Part shown: piece by piece, positions 15,995-23,276 of the stretch | How positions within the stretch are numbered: position 1 is the stretch's first letter | How the letters are laid out: each line of letters starts with the position of its first letter | Source: Armatimonadetes bacterium CG2_30_59_28 | GTDB lineage: Bacteria > Armatimonadota > Abditibacteriia > CG2-30-59-28 | Reading direction: 5' to 3' | Assembly: GCA_001872605.1 (NCBI GenBank) | Contig: MNXM01000057.1 | Span: 1 to 32,960 of the forward strand | Length of the DNA: 32,960 nt | Notes under the pieces: model-generated | Told to the model about the DNA's origin: nothing | The model's database searches: none | Seen by the model: only the letters and a program-made list of their open reading frames with translations | Program-made: the position numbers and the translations under genes

Positions 15995-16658
15995 CGGACT
16001 CCTGCGCTCAAACGGCGCGCTGCTTCAGTGTCATGTCCCATTCTGAGCGTCCATTATCGCACGTTCCGGGTGGTTGCGCACTTCTACGGGAAAGGGGTCT
16101 TCCCCAATGCTTTCAAGTTGTTTGGAGCAGGGTAACGCGACAGGGCACCTCCTTTGGCAGTGCGAGTTGCCTAGCCTCCAACTTAGGCATTTCTTTGGGA
16201 GGCGGCAGACCGGCCTCCAAGCGGGCCTGAGTGTATCCAGCCCAATACAGCAACCATGCCAAAGCGATCTGTAATTCTCGCAAGAGCTGTGTGGGAGAAA
16301 AGGGGCGCTTCTGACCGGAGTGATATAGAACCAAAAGGCAGTAGACGATCAAGGCCATCAGGAGTTGGCGTTGGACCGCGGTCGCACTGTAGCCAACGAA
16401 GGACTTCACCTGCAGGCTCCGCTTGATCCACCGAAACACAATTTCAATCGTCCAACGATAGCGGTATAAGAGGCAAATCTTCCAGGCAGCCAGATTCCTT
16501 ATGTTGGTGAGAATCTGCAGCGGATTGCCTTTGCTATCTAAAACCTTGAGAAACCGGTAACGATGGCGAGCCCTGTTCTCCGGACTGCCCAACTCGATTG
16601 CATAATTTCCCAGGAGGGTATACCCCGTTCGGACAGAAGTCTTGGGAGGGGGCCGCTG

Positions 16659-16675
16659 CGGACTCACAGAGTCCG
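16659..16675. repeat. REP-like palindrome, copy 3
   Basis: CGGACTC-ACA-GAGTCCG flanked by G and A, inside the IS4 transposase. The reading frame shifts across it by +1 modulo 3, between HKGYRWKVV and TSVRTGYTLLG. Confidence 0.85.
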
Positions 16676-16942
16676 ACTTGAACCACTTTCCAACGGTACC
16701 CTTTATGAAGCTTAGTCACGAAAAAGCTCTTGGCTTCGGCGATCCGGTCATAGGTCTTAATCCCCCGGTAGCCGCAGTCAAAAAGGTAAATCTGACCTTC
16801 TGCCAGGTCCAGGTCCAATTCCAAAAGCTTCTCAAAATGCTTGGCATCGTTCTCTTTCGCAGTGGCAATGAGGATCTTTTCGATTCCCTGGCATCCAGCG
16901 CCCAGCTTGAGTTGCACCCGCACACCCGCCTGTGTGTCACAT

Positions 16943-16959
16943 CGGACTCTGCGAGTCCG
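16943..16959. repeat. REP-like palindrome, copy 4
   Basis: CGGACTC-TGC-GAGTCCG flanked by T and C, inside the IS4 transposase between SPPLASTLRY and TQAGVRVQLK. The frame shift across it is again +1 modulo 3. Confidence 0.85.
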
Positions 16960-17231
16960 CATAGCGCAGAGTTGAAGCCAATGGGGGGGAAAGTTCACAC
17001 GTCGTAGAGTCGAAAAGGTGAGTGGTCGTCAACAGCTCTTGGATTCCCCGCAGGGCCGCGGGATTCAGGTCTCGCAAGACCCGAGGGGTTCCGGCTGCGC
17101 TGCGAAGTTGTGCGATTAAATCATTAAGGGCCTCGACCAGCGGTTCCAGCGGACGCCCCGCATTGGCATCGGCGAGCGCTTGAACACTCGCTTCAAAGCG
17201 GGCGCCGTAAAGAATATACAGTGGGTCGTTT

Positions 17232-17248
17232 CGGACTCTGCGAGTCCG
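17232..17248. repeat. REP-like palindrome, copy 5
   Basis: CGGACTC-TGC-GAGTCCG flanked by T and C, in the N-terminal third of the IS4 transposase. A TAA stop lies a few bases upstream on the coding strand. Confidence 0.85.
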
Positions 17249-17296
17249 CGGCAATTATGGAATGATGATCCCGTAAACTGCGAACTCGGGTCGGGG

Positions 17297-17313
17297 CGAA
17301 CTCTGCGAGTTCG
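17297..17313. repeat. REP-like palindrome, copy 6 with compensated arms
   Basis: CGAACTC-TGC-GAGTTCG flanked by G and A. Relative to the other copies both arms changed together (G to A in one, C to T in the other), so the stem stays perfectly paired. Confidence 0.8.
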
Positions 17314-17533
17314 AGAAGAAAAGGACCCAGGATCGCAAGAAGGGCTTGAAAAAAATCTTCCGGGCATTCTTGTCAAAGTGATAGTGCTCAGCGTTTTGAG
17401 CTAACCGCAAGAGCGCCAGCGGTTGCACCAGACGGCTTAAGGCTTTCGGACATGCGAACTCGCGAAACTTGAGGTGCATTGCTGTCATGGTGGCTTCGTT
17501 CCTTGCTACGGAGATGGGTGCAACGAATCGCTT

Positions 17534-17548
17534 CGGACTCTGAGTCCG
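17534..17548. repeat. REP-like palindrome, copy 7, short loop
   Basis: CGGACTC-T-GAGTCCG flanked by T and C, in the leader of the IS4 element upstream of its transposase start. The arms are identical to the main type but the loop is 1 nt instead of 3. Confidence 0.8.
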
Positions 17549-17592
17549 CGCAAAACGGACCGCTACGCAGCCCTCAGGCTATATTATAACCT

Positions 17593-17607
17593 CGGACTCT
17601 GAGTCCG
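17593..17607. repeat. REP-like palindrome, copy 8, short loop
   Basis: CGGACTC-T-GAGTCCG flanked by T and C, 59 nt from copy 7 in the same orientation and between the IS4 transposase start and the right inverted repeat. Confidence 0.8.
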
Positions 17608-17683
17608 CAGCGACTACGTCGCCTCCAAATGCACCTTGCCCCACTATGCCAAAAAAACGGGCAAAACAACTTGACAGCATTGG

Positions 17684-17956
17684 GTGCAGGCCCATCTTCT
17701 GGTTTGCTTCCTGGCGTATGTCCTCTGGAAGACGTTGGCGCAGTCCCGACCTGTCGGGACGGGGTTGGGAGACGAGCCGCGGAAGGTGTTCGATGAGATC
17801 GCACAAATCCGCTTGGTAGACGCGATCCTGCCTACCCGTCAAGGGATTGAAATTCGTAAACGCTGTATCACCCAGCCCACCGAACACCAGGCGATCCTGC
17901 TGGACAAACTGAAACTCCACCTGCCCAGACAACTGTCGATGCACGAAATGCAGTGA
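17684..17956 (+). pseudogene. IS1634-type transposase, C-terminal fragment
   Basis: About 90 residues: QAHLLVCFLAYVLWKTLAQ, then GLGDEPRKVFDEIAQIRLVD, LPTRQGIEIRKRC and AILLDKLKLHLPRQL. This is the usual end of IS1634-family DDE transposases (the AHFLVCFLALVLWRTLE-type segment with the trailing catalytic region). The fragment begins exactly at the right inverted repeat of the IS4 element. The rest of the gene is absent on the far side of that element, so insertion was accompanied or followed by deletion. An 18-bp palindrome sits inside the frame. Confidence 0.75.
17743..17760. repeat. In-frame 18-bp palindrome in the IS1634-type fragment
   Basis: GTCCCGAC-CT-GTCGGGAC, a perfect 8-bp stem. 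It encodes SRPVGT exactly where relatives have a short loop before GLGD, so it looks like an 18-nt (in-frame) insertion. The sequence differs from the CGGACTC family. Confidence 0.65.
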
Positions 17957-18002
17957 AGAAAATGAACCCTCGATCCAATCACCACGGGCTTTTTGACCGC
18001 TT

Positions 18003-18103
18003 AGAACTCGTCCAACACTAACTCCGCGTTTTAGTAGCAGGCATCGCCGTCGCTCCGAGGTGTTCGGCTGAACTTGACGCGGAATTATTGTTGGACGAGT
18101 TCT
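18003..18103. mobile_element. MITE-like element with long inverted repeats
   Basis: AGAACTCGTCCAACA at 18003-18017 is perfectly inverted at 18089-18103. Pairing continues inward with few mismatches (TAAnTCCGCGT on both sides) for about 28 bp. The body of about 45 bp has no ORF. The whole is about 101 bp, or 105 bp with the outer TTA/TAA-like bases. Its size, terminal repeats and position in an IS cluster fit a non-autonomous transposon. An alternative is a transcription terminator for the convergent ends, but there is no T-tract. Confidence 0.6.
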
Positions 18104-18119
18104 TACGGCGGAACTTGGG

Positions 18120-19721
18120 TTAATCCTCAACCTCCCGCTTCTGCAGAATGCGTTGCAGAAACACCGTGCAACCTGCAAACAGCAGAAAAACAAGGACAAA
18201 ACAGAAGATGAGCGTGAGGGGAGCATGATATCGGATAGCGTCCAGGAGCAGCATGTCGGTAGGCGGGAACCACAGAAATCCAGTAAGCGGTGAGCAAGAC
18301 CACGACCAATGGAAGAGATGATTGTAAATGGTCGAGTCGCTGATCCCCTGCGTGATCAATTGCGCACGCCTCCAAAAACTCCAGTCAAAGACGTTTCCCT
18401 TGATCAGCACGATCTGGACAAAGAGGGAGAGCGCCATCGTTGCGCATAGAATTCGCGCTTTCACTTGAAAAAGCCGCCGAGACTGCCAGGCTCCCAGGTC
18501 CTCCAACAAGAGAATCAGCAGGAAGGGAAGCAGCACCATCAGCAACCTGGGACCGATGCACACACCGCCATGCCAATCGCTACGCGCGGCGACGAAGATG
18601 AATCTGAGAATGCACATGGCAGCGATCAACATGGCCTCCCTCGGCCACCGGCGGCGGAATGATGGAAACCCAAGGAGACAGGAAACGACGATCGGGGCGT
18701 ACAATAGAAGTCCTTTGCCGGGACTGACGGACAACCCCAGCATCCCGATCCACGGTGCCACAAAGTGTCCGTAGCGATTCATTCTGCCGGTCTCCAAGGG
18801 ATTCCCGAAGCGCGCGTAGTTGTGAAACAGAAGGACGGATGCGCACGCGAGCAGAGGCAGAGCAAATACAATGGGAGAAAGGTGGTGCGCTGGCTGCCTG
18901 TCCGTCGTCTCGCTGAAGTCAGCCGGTTTCCGGTGCCGCGTGTTCGTGACGACGTACCAAAGGAAGAAGGGGACTGCAAGAGCAATCGAGATGTGGGTCA
19001 GCGTGGAGAGCCCGAGAGCCAACCCGGCCAGAAGAAGGCGGCACGAACCGTGTGAGCGGATTGTCGAATTACCTGAACGAGATTGCGGCAACAACTGTTC
19101 GAAAGAGAAGAGCAGAAGAAGCGTGGCGAGAGGTTCTGAAAAGCCATCACGAGAATAGGCCCAGGCGGGTGTTGCCAGTCCGAAGAGCAACGCGATGCAT
19201 ACGCCAATCTCAACACGAGCTTCCAGACGACACGCGACGCGATACAAGAGCGCACAGGTCAACGAGGTAACCAGCACGTTGAGCCAGACGGCAAACAAAC
19301 GGACTGTCTCGTTGAAGTTGGTGCGGGTGTAGTAGTCGCGAAAGAAAGGACGACGTGAGAGGAACTCGAAAAAGGCGGGCCAGCGCTCGACACACGACCT
19401 CCCGAGGGCATGGAACGGAACCATCGCGACGGATTCCCCCGGCCCAAACAGCGAGTAGAATTCACCGTCTTTGCCGCGGGAGGAACCGAAGCCGGCCCAT
19501 CCATTGATGGGCTGAATGCTCCAGTCTCCCTCCGTGGCAAGGCTCTGAGCGGCCCGGAAGACAAGCTCACCATCCGGCGAACTGATGCGTCCGCTCATCG
19601 TCAGGGTGTACAGCGCGAGGAAGAACAGGAAGAGCGCGAAGGCCGTCTGATGGTTCTTCGGGAACAGTCCGTCGGCATGTTCTCTCTTTTGCTTAACATC
19701 GTGCCACCAGGATCTCAACAC
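18120..19721 (-). CDS. GT-C type multi-pass membrane protein (PMT/GT39-like)
   Basis: A 533-residue membrane protein with about 10-11 hydrophobic segments. After the first span (ALFLFFLALYTLTMSGRI) comes an acidic first loop, SSPDGELVFRAAQSLATEGD, as expected at the active site of dolichyl/polyprenyl-phosphate-dependent glycosyltransferases. The conserved-looking PVSPGKGLLLYAP-like segment (LSVSPGKGLLLYAPIVV) and the SDWHGGVCIGPRLLM loop fit this family of uncharacterised GT-C proteins. The start is GTG 19721 with GGTGAGG upstream. It overlaps the oxidoreductase stop by 7 nt, so it is translationally coupled to that gene. Donor and acceptor are unknown. Confidence 0.75.
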   Translation of the reverse strand: MLRSWWHDVKQKREHADGLFPKNHQTAFALFLFFLALYTLTMSGRISSPDGELVFRAAQSLATEGDWSIQPINGWAGFGSSRGKDGEFYSLFGPGESVAMVPFHALGRSCVERWPAFFEFLSRRPFFRDYYTRTNFNETVRLFAVWLNVLVTSLTCALLYRVACRLEARVEIGVCIALLFGLATPAWAYSRDGFSEPLATLLLLFSFEQLLPQSRSGNSTIRSHGSCRLLLAGLALGLSTLTHISIALAVPFFLWYVVTNTRHRKPADFSETTDRQPAHHLSPIVFALPLLACASVLLFHNYARFGNPLETGRMNRYGHFVAPWIGMLGLSVSPGKGLLLYAPIVVSCLLGFPSFRRRWPREAMLIAAMCILRFIFVAARSDWHGGVCIGPRLLMVLLPFLLILLLEDLGAWQSRRLFQVKARILCATMALSLFVQIVLIKGNVFDWSFWRRAQLITQGISDSTIYNHLFHWSWSCSPLTGFLWFPPTDMLLLDAIRYHAPLTLIFCFVLVFLLFAGCTVFLQRILQKREVED

Positions 19722-20785
19722 TGAATCCTCACCCGTTCTCCGGAGTCCTGCGACTCCTGCCCCGCATAGCAGACCAGGTGTGTGTTGAGGGCGTCTTCCG
19801 GCGTGATGTTGGTGTCGCGCCCTTCCCGAATGGCGTCGATGAAATTGTTGACCTCGGTGGCTGTGTCGTGGATCAGCGTGTGGAGTCTCAGATGAGAGAA
19901 GTCCTCGGCCCGCTTCAGTTTGCCTGAGAAGTAACCATTGTCATTTTGCGAGTGCTGCAGAACGTACAATATCCCCTTGAGCGGCAGGAATCGCAGAGCG
20001 CCCTCCGTGCCGGTGACCGTGTATTCGTACTGGTGTCCATACGGCTCTGAATACCCCACCTCGTCGGTCCACACCTCCGGGTTACCGGAACGGGTGTGAC
20101 AGGTGACGACGTGCCCCACGAGTCCACTCCGAAAGATAAACGTGCTGAAATCTGTATCATGAAACTCGTAATAGGGAACCACCTTTGGGGCCCCGATGGA
20201 CACCACGCTCTCCACCTCGTCTCCACTCCAGAAGCGGAAGAGGTCGATAACGTGGCAGGTTTCCATGAGGAACATGCTGCCTCCATCGGTACGTTTTCCC
20301 TTCCATTGAGGGCAGAATGCGCCGCGGTAGTGGATGACTTGAAATGAGACAGAGGTCCCAATTTCTCCACTTTTCAATATGTCGGCGACACGAAGAGGCA
20401 GAACCGAATTGCGCAACTCGAAGCCGACGTGCAGGATGCGTTGCTGTTCGCGAGCGACCCTCACCATCTCCCTTGCGTCGGGTTCGTTCAGCGCCATCGG
20501 TTTCTCACAGAGCACATGTTTGCCCGCTCTGAGTGCATCCAGTGCCATCGGCGGGTGCATGCGATTGGACGCGGCGATGATAACAGCGTCGATTTCCGGT
20601 CGCGTCAGCAATGCGCGGTAATCCTCCAGAACCTCGATGCCGCACTCCTGGCGCGTGATTTCCGCGTTCTGAGGGATCACCTCCGCCCCCGCTACCCCCC
20701 CAACATTCGGGTTCCGCTGACAAGATTTCACATGACCGCGGCCTGCTTGCCCGCAACCAATTACTGCAATGTCCAACGTCTTCAT
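19715..20785 (-). CDS. Gfo/Idh/MocA family NAD(P)-dependent oxidoreductase
   Basis: A 356-residue sugar-dehydrogenase-like protein. The N-terminal Rossmann fold has IAVIGCGQAGRGHVKSCQ, the substrate/cofactor motif GKHVLCEKPMALN carries the EKP triad, and the C-terminal alpha/beta domain contains the YRGAFCPQWKGKRTDGGS and SMFLMETCHVIDLFRFW segments, with the His used in catalysis by relatives. Family members oxidise or reduce inositols, pyranoses or nucleotide sugars. It sits between the M19 dipeptidase (12 nt upstream) and the GT-C protein (7-nt overlap), so it belongs to a three-gene operon. The substrate is not predictable. Confidence 0.9.
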   Translation of the reverse strand: MKTLDIAVIGCGQAGRGHVKSCQRNPNVGGVAGAEVIPQNAEITRQECGIEVLEDYRALLTRPEIDAVIIAASNRMHPPMALDALRAGKHVLCEKPMALNEPDAREMVRVAREQQRILHVGFELRNSVLPLRVADILKSGEIGTSVSFQVIHYRGAFCPQWKGKRTDGGSMFLMETCHVIDLFRFWSGDEVESVVSIGAPKVVPYYEFHDTDFSTFIFRSGLVGHVVTCHTRSGNPEVWTDEVGYSEPYGHQYEYTVTGTEGALRFLPLKGILYVLQHSQNDNGYFSGKLKRAEDFSHLRLHTLIHDTATEVNNFIDAIREGRDTNITPEDALNTHLVCYAGQESQDSGERVRIQC

Positions 20786-20797
20786 CTCTTCTTCCTC

Positions 20798-22045
20798 TCA
20801 GATCAACCCCTCGGCGGATTCTTCCACTGCCCTGAGTACTCGCAAGAAGTTGCCACCGATGATCTTGGCGATGTCCCCCTCAGAATATCCTCTGGCGACG
20901 AGTCCCACAGTGAAGCACGGCCAGTTGGTCCAGGCAAGGCTTTGCTGCTGCTCCTCATCCGGGGTCGTATGCAGGTGTTGCACGCTCTCCCACGCGCCAT
21001 ACCAGGCATCGCCGTTGTAGGGGCTGACTTTGGGATACTTCTCCCACGGGGAGGGCACGTCGGTGTAGTGTGGCATGGGGTACGTGGTGTCCGTTCCAAT
21101 GCCAACGTGGTCGACCCCCATGAGATCCACGGCATAGTCGATGTGGTTGAGCAGGTCTTTCAGAGTGCCTCGCTCCCCCAAGAAGTACGGGATGGCGCAA
21201 ATTCCCACCAGACCGCCGGTGTCGGCGATGGCTTTAAGGGCATCGTTGTTCTTGCCGCGGGGGTGAGGGTGAATGGACTGGCAGGCGGTGTGCGTCGCCA
21301 TGATGGGCGCCTTCGAGTGATTCGCCGCATCGATGGTCGTCTGTTGGCCGCTGTGCGGCGTGTCTACCACCATCCCGATGCGGTTCATGTGCTTCACCAC
21401 CTCGCGGCCGTGCAGGCTGAGTCCCGCGTCCGCAGGTTCCATACACCCGTCCCCCAACCAGTTGCGGCGGTTGTACGTGAGGTGCATAATGCGAATGCCG
21501 AAGCGGTAGTAGATGTCAATCCACCGCAGCATCTCGACTCCATCCACGAATCCGCCATGCGCGGGGGGACAGTTGGCGCTACAGAAGACCGCAAGCTGCC
21601 CGTCACGGCATGTCCCCGTCTCAGCTTCCGCGGCCTGTGTCGCCTTCTTGATGGAGCCTTGCAGGTTGTCGAAGGCATGGATGTAGTACGCGATGCGGTT
21701 GAGGCTGTGGTGCAGATTCTTCTCGCTACCGCACGCCAGGACGGTCGCCTTGAGTCCGGTCGCGCGGATGGCACTATCGAAGTGCGCGCGGCATTCGTCG
21801 TCGCAGATGTGGCTGTTACCGCGCAACCATTCGCCGGCGAGACCAAGTTCCTCCGTAGATGCTCCGTTCTCCGCCATCGCACCAAGCCTTCCCTGCGCCT
21901 TGCGGGACAGCGTGCCCGGCAGGAAGCCAAAAAGGTCACAGGTGAAAAGTCTGTTGTGAAGTTCCATTCCCTTCTCAATCTGTTCCGTCGTTGCGCTGAT
22001 GTGCTTGAGTGCGGTTTCTCGAGCCACCTCGATGTAGGATTGCAT
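20798..22045 (-). CDS. Membrane dipeptidase-like metallohydrolase (peptidase family M19)
   Basis: A 415-residue M19-like TIM-barrel enzyme. It shows RIMHLTYNRRNWLGDGCMEP, DAGLSLHGREVVKHMNRIG, VVDTPHSG and APIMATHTACQSIHPH (two metal/active-site His), VDHVGIGTD (conserved Asp) and a GYSEGDIAKIIGGNFLRVL ending. The N-terminal HxD pair and the central bridging Glu of classical dipeptidases are not visible: the equivalent spots read FTCDLFGFLP and LAVFCSANCPP. It may therefore be a divergent subfamily with one metal or another substrate. The start at 22045 has AGGAGG about 10 nt upstream. It is the first gene of the operon with the oxidoreductase and the GT-C protein and has a strong predicted promoter. 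Confidence 0.82.
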   Translation of the reverse strand: MQSYIEVARETALKHISATTEQIEKGMELHNRLFTCDLFGFLPGTLSRKAQGRLGAMAENGASTEELGLAGEWLRGNSHICDDECRAHFDSAIRATGLKATVLACGSEKNLHHSLNRIAYYIHAFDNLQGSIKKATQAAEAETGTCRDGQLAVFCSANCPPAHGGFVDGVEMLRWIDIYYRFGIRIMHLTYNRRNWLGDGCMEPADAGLSLHGREVVKHMNRIGMVVDTPHSGQQTTIDAANHSKAPIMATHTACQSIHPHPRGKNNDALKAIADTGGLVGICAIPYFLGERGTLKDLLNHIDYAVDLMGVDHVGIGTDTTYPMPHYTDVPSPWEKYPKVSPYNGDAWYGAWESVQHLHTTPDEEQQQSLAWTNWPCFTVGLVARGYSEGDIAKIIGGNFLRVLRAVEESAEGLI

Positions 22046-22106
22046 CGTTGCCTTGCCTCCTGATAGACAGCCTGGAATCGGGACCGTGTGTCTACTCACG
22101 TACTCG

Positions 22107-22148
22107 GACAGGATGTACTCGAACTCGCAGAATCCGATGCATCCTGTC
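22107..22148 (-). promoter_or_regulatory. Leader hairpin of the dipeptidase operon
   Basis: GACAGGATG (22107-22115) pairs perfectly with CATCCTGTC (22140-22148) around a 24-nt loop. It would form in the 5' leader of the dipeptidase transcript, 62-104 nt before the ATG. The loop contains a decayed REP-like palindrome. The role is unknown; protein binding or attenuation are options. Confidence 0.4.
22120..22136. repeat. Decayed REP-like palindrome, copy 9
   Basis: CGAACTC-GCA-GAATCCG matches the CGGACTC/CGAACTC family at 14-15 of 17 positions, with two unpaired arm positions. It is the only family member outside transposon relics. Confidence 0.45.
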
Positions 22149-22190
22149 AATCCTGTCAAAATGTTGTACCTGAGTAGTTACGAGACCGTC

Positions 22191-22219
22191 ATTATACCTG
22201 TTCCGCACAGTTCTCCCAA
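22191..22219 (-). promoter_or_regulatory. Predicted promoter of the dipeptidase operon
   Basis: On the minus strand TTGGGA (22219-22214), exactly 17 nt, and a consensus TATAAT (22196-22191). It gives a leader of about 140 nt to the ATG at 22045. Confidence 0.65.
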
Positions 22220-22223
22220 CCCG

Positions 22224-22252
22224 TTGCGTTGCCAGCCTGATTCCACTACAAT
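22224..22252 (+). promoter_or_regulatory. Predicted promoter of the TPR gene
   Basis: TTGCGT (22224-22229), 17 nt and TACAAT (22247-22252), 37 nt before the ATG at 22290. It is divergent from the dipeptidase promoter, with the two -35 regions only 4 nt apart. Confidence 0.6.
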
Positions 22253-22289
22253 CAGATCAATTCCAAACCACCAACATGGGGGTGCATAC

Positions 22290-23108
22290 ATGCGCTGTCT
22301 TGGAAGACTTTTTCTGGCGCCTCTGCTCGTCGTTGCGGGCATAGCGGTGTATTGCTACTATACTCCGGTGGATGAATACTGGCGCGCCCGTGGATTGATG
22401 AAAGTCAAGCAGACGGACGCGGCGATCGAGTATTACCGGAAGGGAATTAAGCGATTCCCGGCGAGCAAATACACCCCCCAGGCTCGGTACGAGTTGGGAC
22501 TGGCCTACTTCGCAGAGAAGGAATACGCCAGTGCAGCGGTTCAATTGCGAAAAGCCATCGACGAGGATCCGGGAAACTCAAAGGCCGCGGAAGCCCAATA
22601 CACTGTGGGTGTTTGCTGCCTGAAGGCGGGTAAAACCCGGAAGGCCATCAGTGAACTCAACAAGGTTCGCCAGAATTACGGCGCCGTGCGCGGGCTGGCC
22701 GCCAAGTCGGAACTGCAATTAGCTCAGTTGTACTTCGATGAGGGTCATTTCGCCGCCGCGGCAAAGAAGGCATCCTGGATTCTCACCAATGAAGGGAGCA
22801 ACGAGCATGCTGCCGCGGCCCGCCTCTTGCTGGGAGATATCGCCCTGAAGGCGAAGAAGACCGGAAACGCCATCAAACACTATGAGCAGGTGACGGCGGA
22901 CTACCCCTCCAGCACGGAGGCCCTTGAAGCGCAACTAAAACTTGCCAAAATCTACCGCGACCAGAAGAAGTACAAGGAAGCCTGGGCGGCGTACAAGGAG
23001 CTTCTGCACGTTTCCGGGCAGATGGGCCGGCAGTTGTTCCAGGACGAACGGCTCAGGACCATTGTCGACGAGGGCAAGCGGCTCGGCGAATCGCTGCTGA
23101 AGCAGTAA
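22290..23108 (+). CDS. Membrane-anchored TPR-repeat protein
   Basis: A 272-residue protein. Residues 1-10 are polar/basic (MRCLGRLF) and a hydrophobic segment to about residue 24 (APLLVVAGIAVYCYYTP) serves as signal anchor. At least five tetratricopeptide-like repeats follow, for example TDAAIEYYRKGIKRFPASKY, EYASAAVQLRKAIDEDPGNS, KTRKAISELNKVRQNYG and GNAIKHYEQVTADYPSS. The arrangement resembles YbgF/BamD-like periplasmic scaffolds, which mediate protein-protein contacts, but no specific partner is indicated. The ATG at 22290 is chosen because of the upstream GGGGGTG and because translation further upstream is not protein-like. It has its own promoter. Confidence 0.82.
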   Translation: MRCLGRLFLAPLLVVAGIAVYCYYTPVDEYWRARGLMKVKQTDAAIEYYRKGIKRFPASKYTPQARYELGLAYFAEKEYASAAVQLRKAIDEDPGNSKAAEAQYTVGVCCLKAGKTRKAISELNKVRQNYGAVRGLAAKSELQLAQLYFDEGHFAAAAKKASWILTNEGSNEHAAAARLLLGDIALKAKKTGNAIKHYEQVTADYPSSTEALEAQLKLAKIYRDQKKYKEAWAAYKELLHVSGQMGRQLFQDERLRTIVDEGKRLGESLLKQ

Positions 23109-23196
23109 GGCAGAACTTCTCTTTGCATCCCATACAACTCCCGAAGCAGCGATCAGGCGCGCCCCACCGCTGGAGTGTGTGGAACGGGCCACTTCC

Positions 23197-23226
23197 TTGA
23201 CTCTCCCGTTAGCGTAACGATATAAT
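23197..23226 (+). promoter_or_regulatory. Predicted promoter of the UPF0173 hydrolase gene
   Basis: TTGACT (23197-23202), an 18-nt spacer and a consensus TATAAT (23221-23226), about 50 nt upstream of the ATG at 23277. Confidence 0.7.
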
Positions 23227-23276
23227 GCCAACGTCGCTCTGCCATCGACCATTGACCTTCTGAAACGAGGTATGCC

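Larger units (their letters stand above)
16113..17488 (-). pseudogene. IS4-family DDE transposase, frame broken at palindromes
   Basis: Segments in order: the N-terminus MTAMHLKFREFACPKALSRL through FFKPFLRSWVLFF (from 17488); LYILYGARFEASVQALADAN to THLFDSTTCELSPPLASTL, with the first Asp of the DDE triad; TQAGVRVQLKLGAG to GQIYLFDCGYRGIKTYD, with the second Asp; and TGYTLLGNYAIEL through YRYRWTIEIVFRWIKRSL, with the Glu in the IS4 Y-R-E signature. All catalytic residues remain, but the segments lie in different frames or behind a stop. Each break falls at or beside a CGGACTC/CGAACTC palindrome (17297, 17232, 16943, 16659). At 16943 and 16659 the frame change equals 1 modulo 3, as a 19-nt insertion would give. 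Confidence 0.85.
16103..17684 (-). mobile_element. IS4-type insertion sequence, ends intact, transposase broken
   Basis: The element is bounded by 21-bp terminal inverted repeats with one mismatch: left CCCAATGCTTTCAAGTTG..., 16103-16123; right, read on the minus strand, CCCAATGCTGTCAAGTTG..., 17684-17664. Its total length of 1582 bp suits the IS4 family. It contains one DDE transposase gene read on the minus strand. I see no target-site duplication. The right end abuts an IS1634-type transposase fragment, which this element probably interrupted. Six CGGACTC-type palindromes lie inside it, four within the transposase gene and two between that gene and the right end. Confidence 0.85.
22046..22289. 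other. Divergent intergenic region with two promoters and a leader hairpin
   Basis: 244 bases between the minus-strand dipeptidase operon and the plus-strand TPR gene. It carries one good promoter in each direction (22191-22219 and 22224-22252, almost back to back). In the dipeptidase leader there is an inverted repeat with an enclosed decayed palindrome, and a tandem ATCCTGTCA repeat (22141-22149 and 22150-22158, the second copy starting one base offset as ATCCTGTCA within CAATCCTGTCA). Confidence 0.5.

Noticed and set aside
15578-16135. Plus-strand frame of 185 codons overlapping the hypothetical minus-strand gene
   Set aside because: It lacks a ribosome site, runs into the left IS inverted repeat, and reads less like a protein than the opposite strand. 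The call on either strand remains uncertain.
19742-19757. GGAGTC-CTGC-GACTCC inverted repeat resembling the palindrome family
   Set aside because: The arms have a different order of bases, the T...C flanks are absent, and it encodes normal C-terminal residues of the oxidoreductase in frame.
20429-22063. Plus-strand open frame of 544 codons opposite the dipeptidase and oxidoreductase genes
   Set aside because: It is a long antisense frame produced by GC-rich codon third positions; it spans the junction of two real genes and shows no domain signature.
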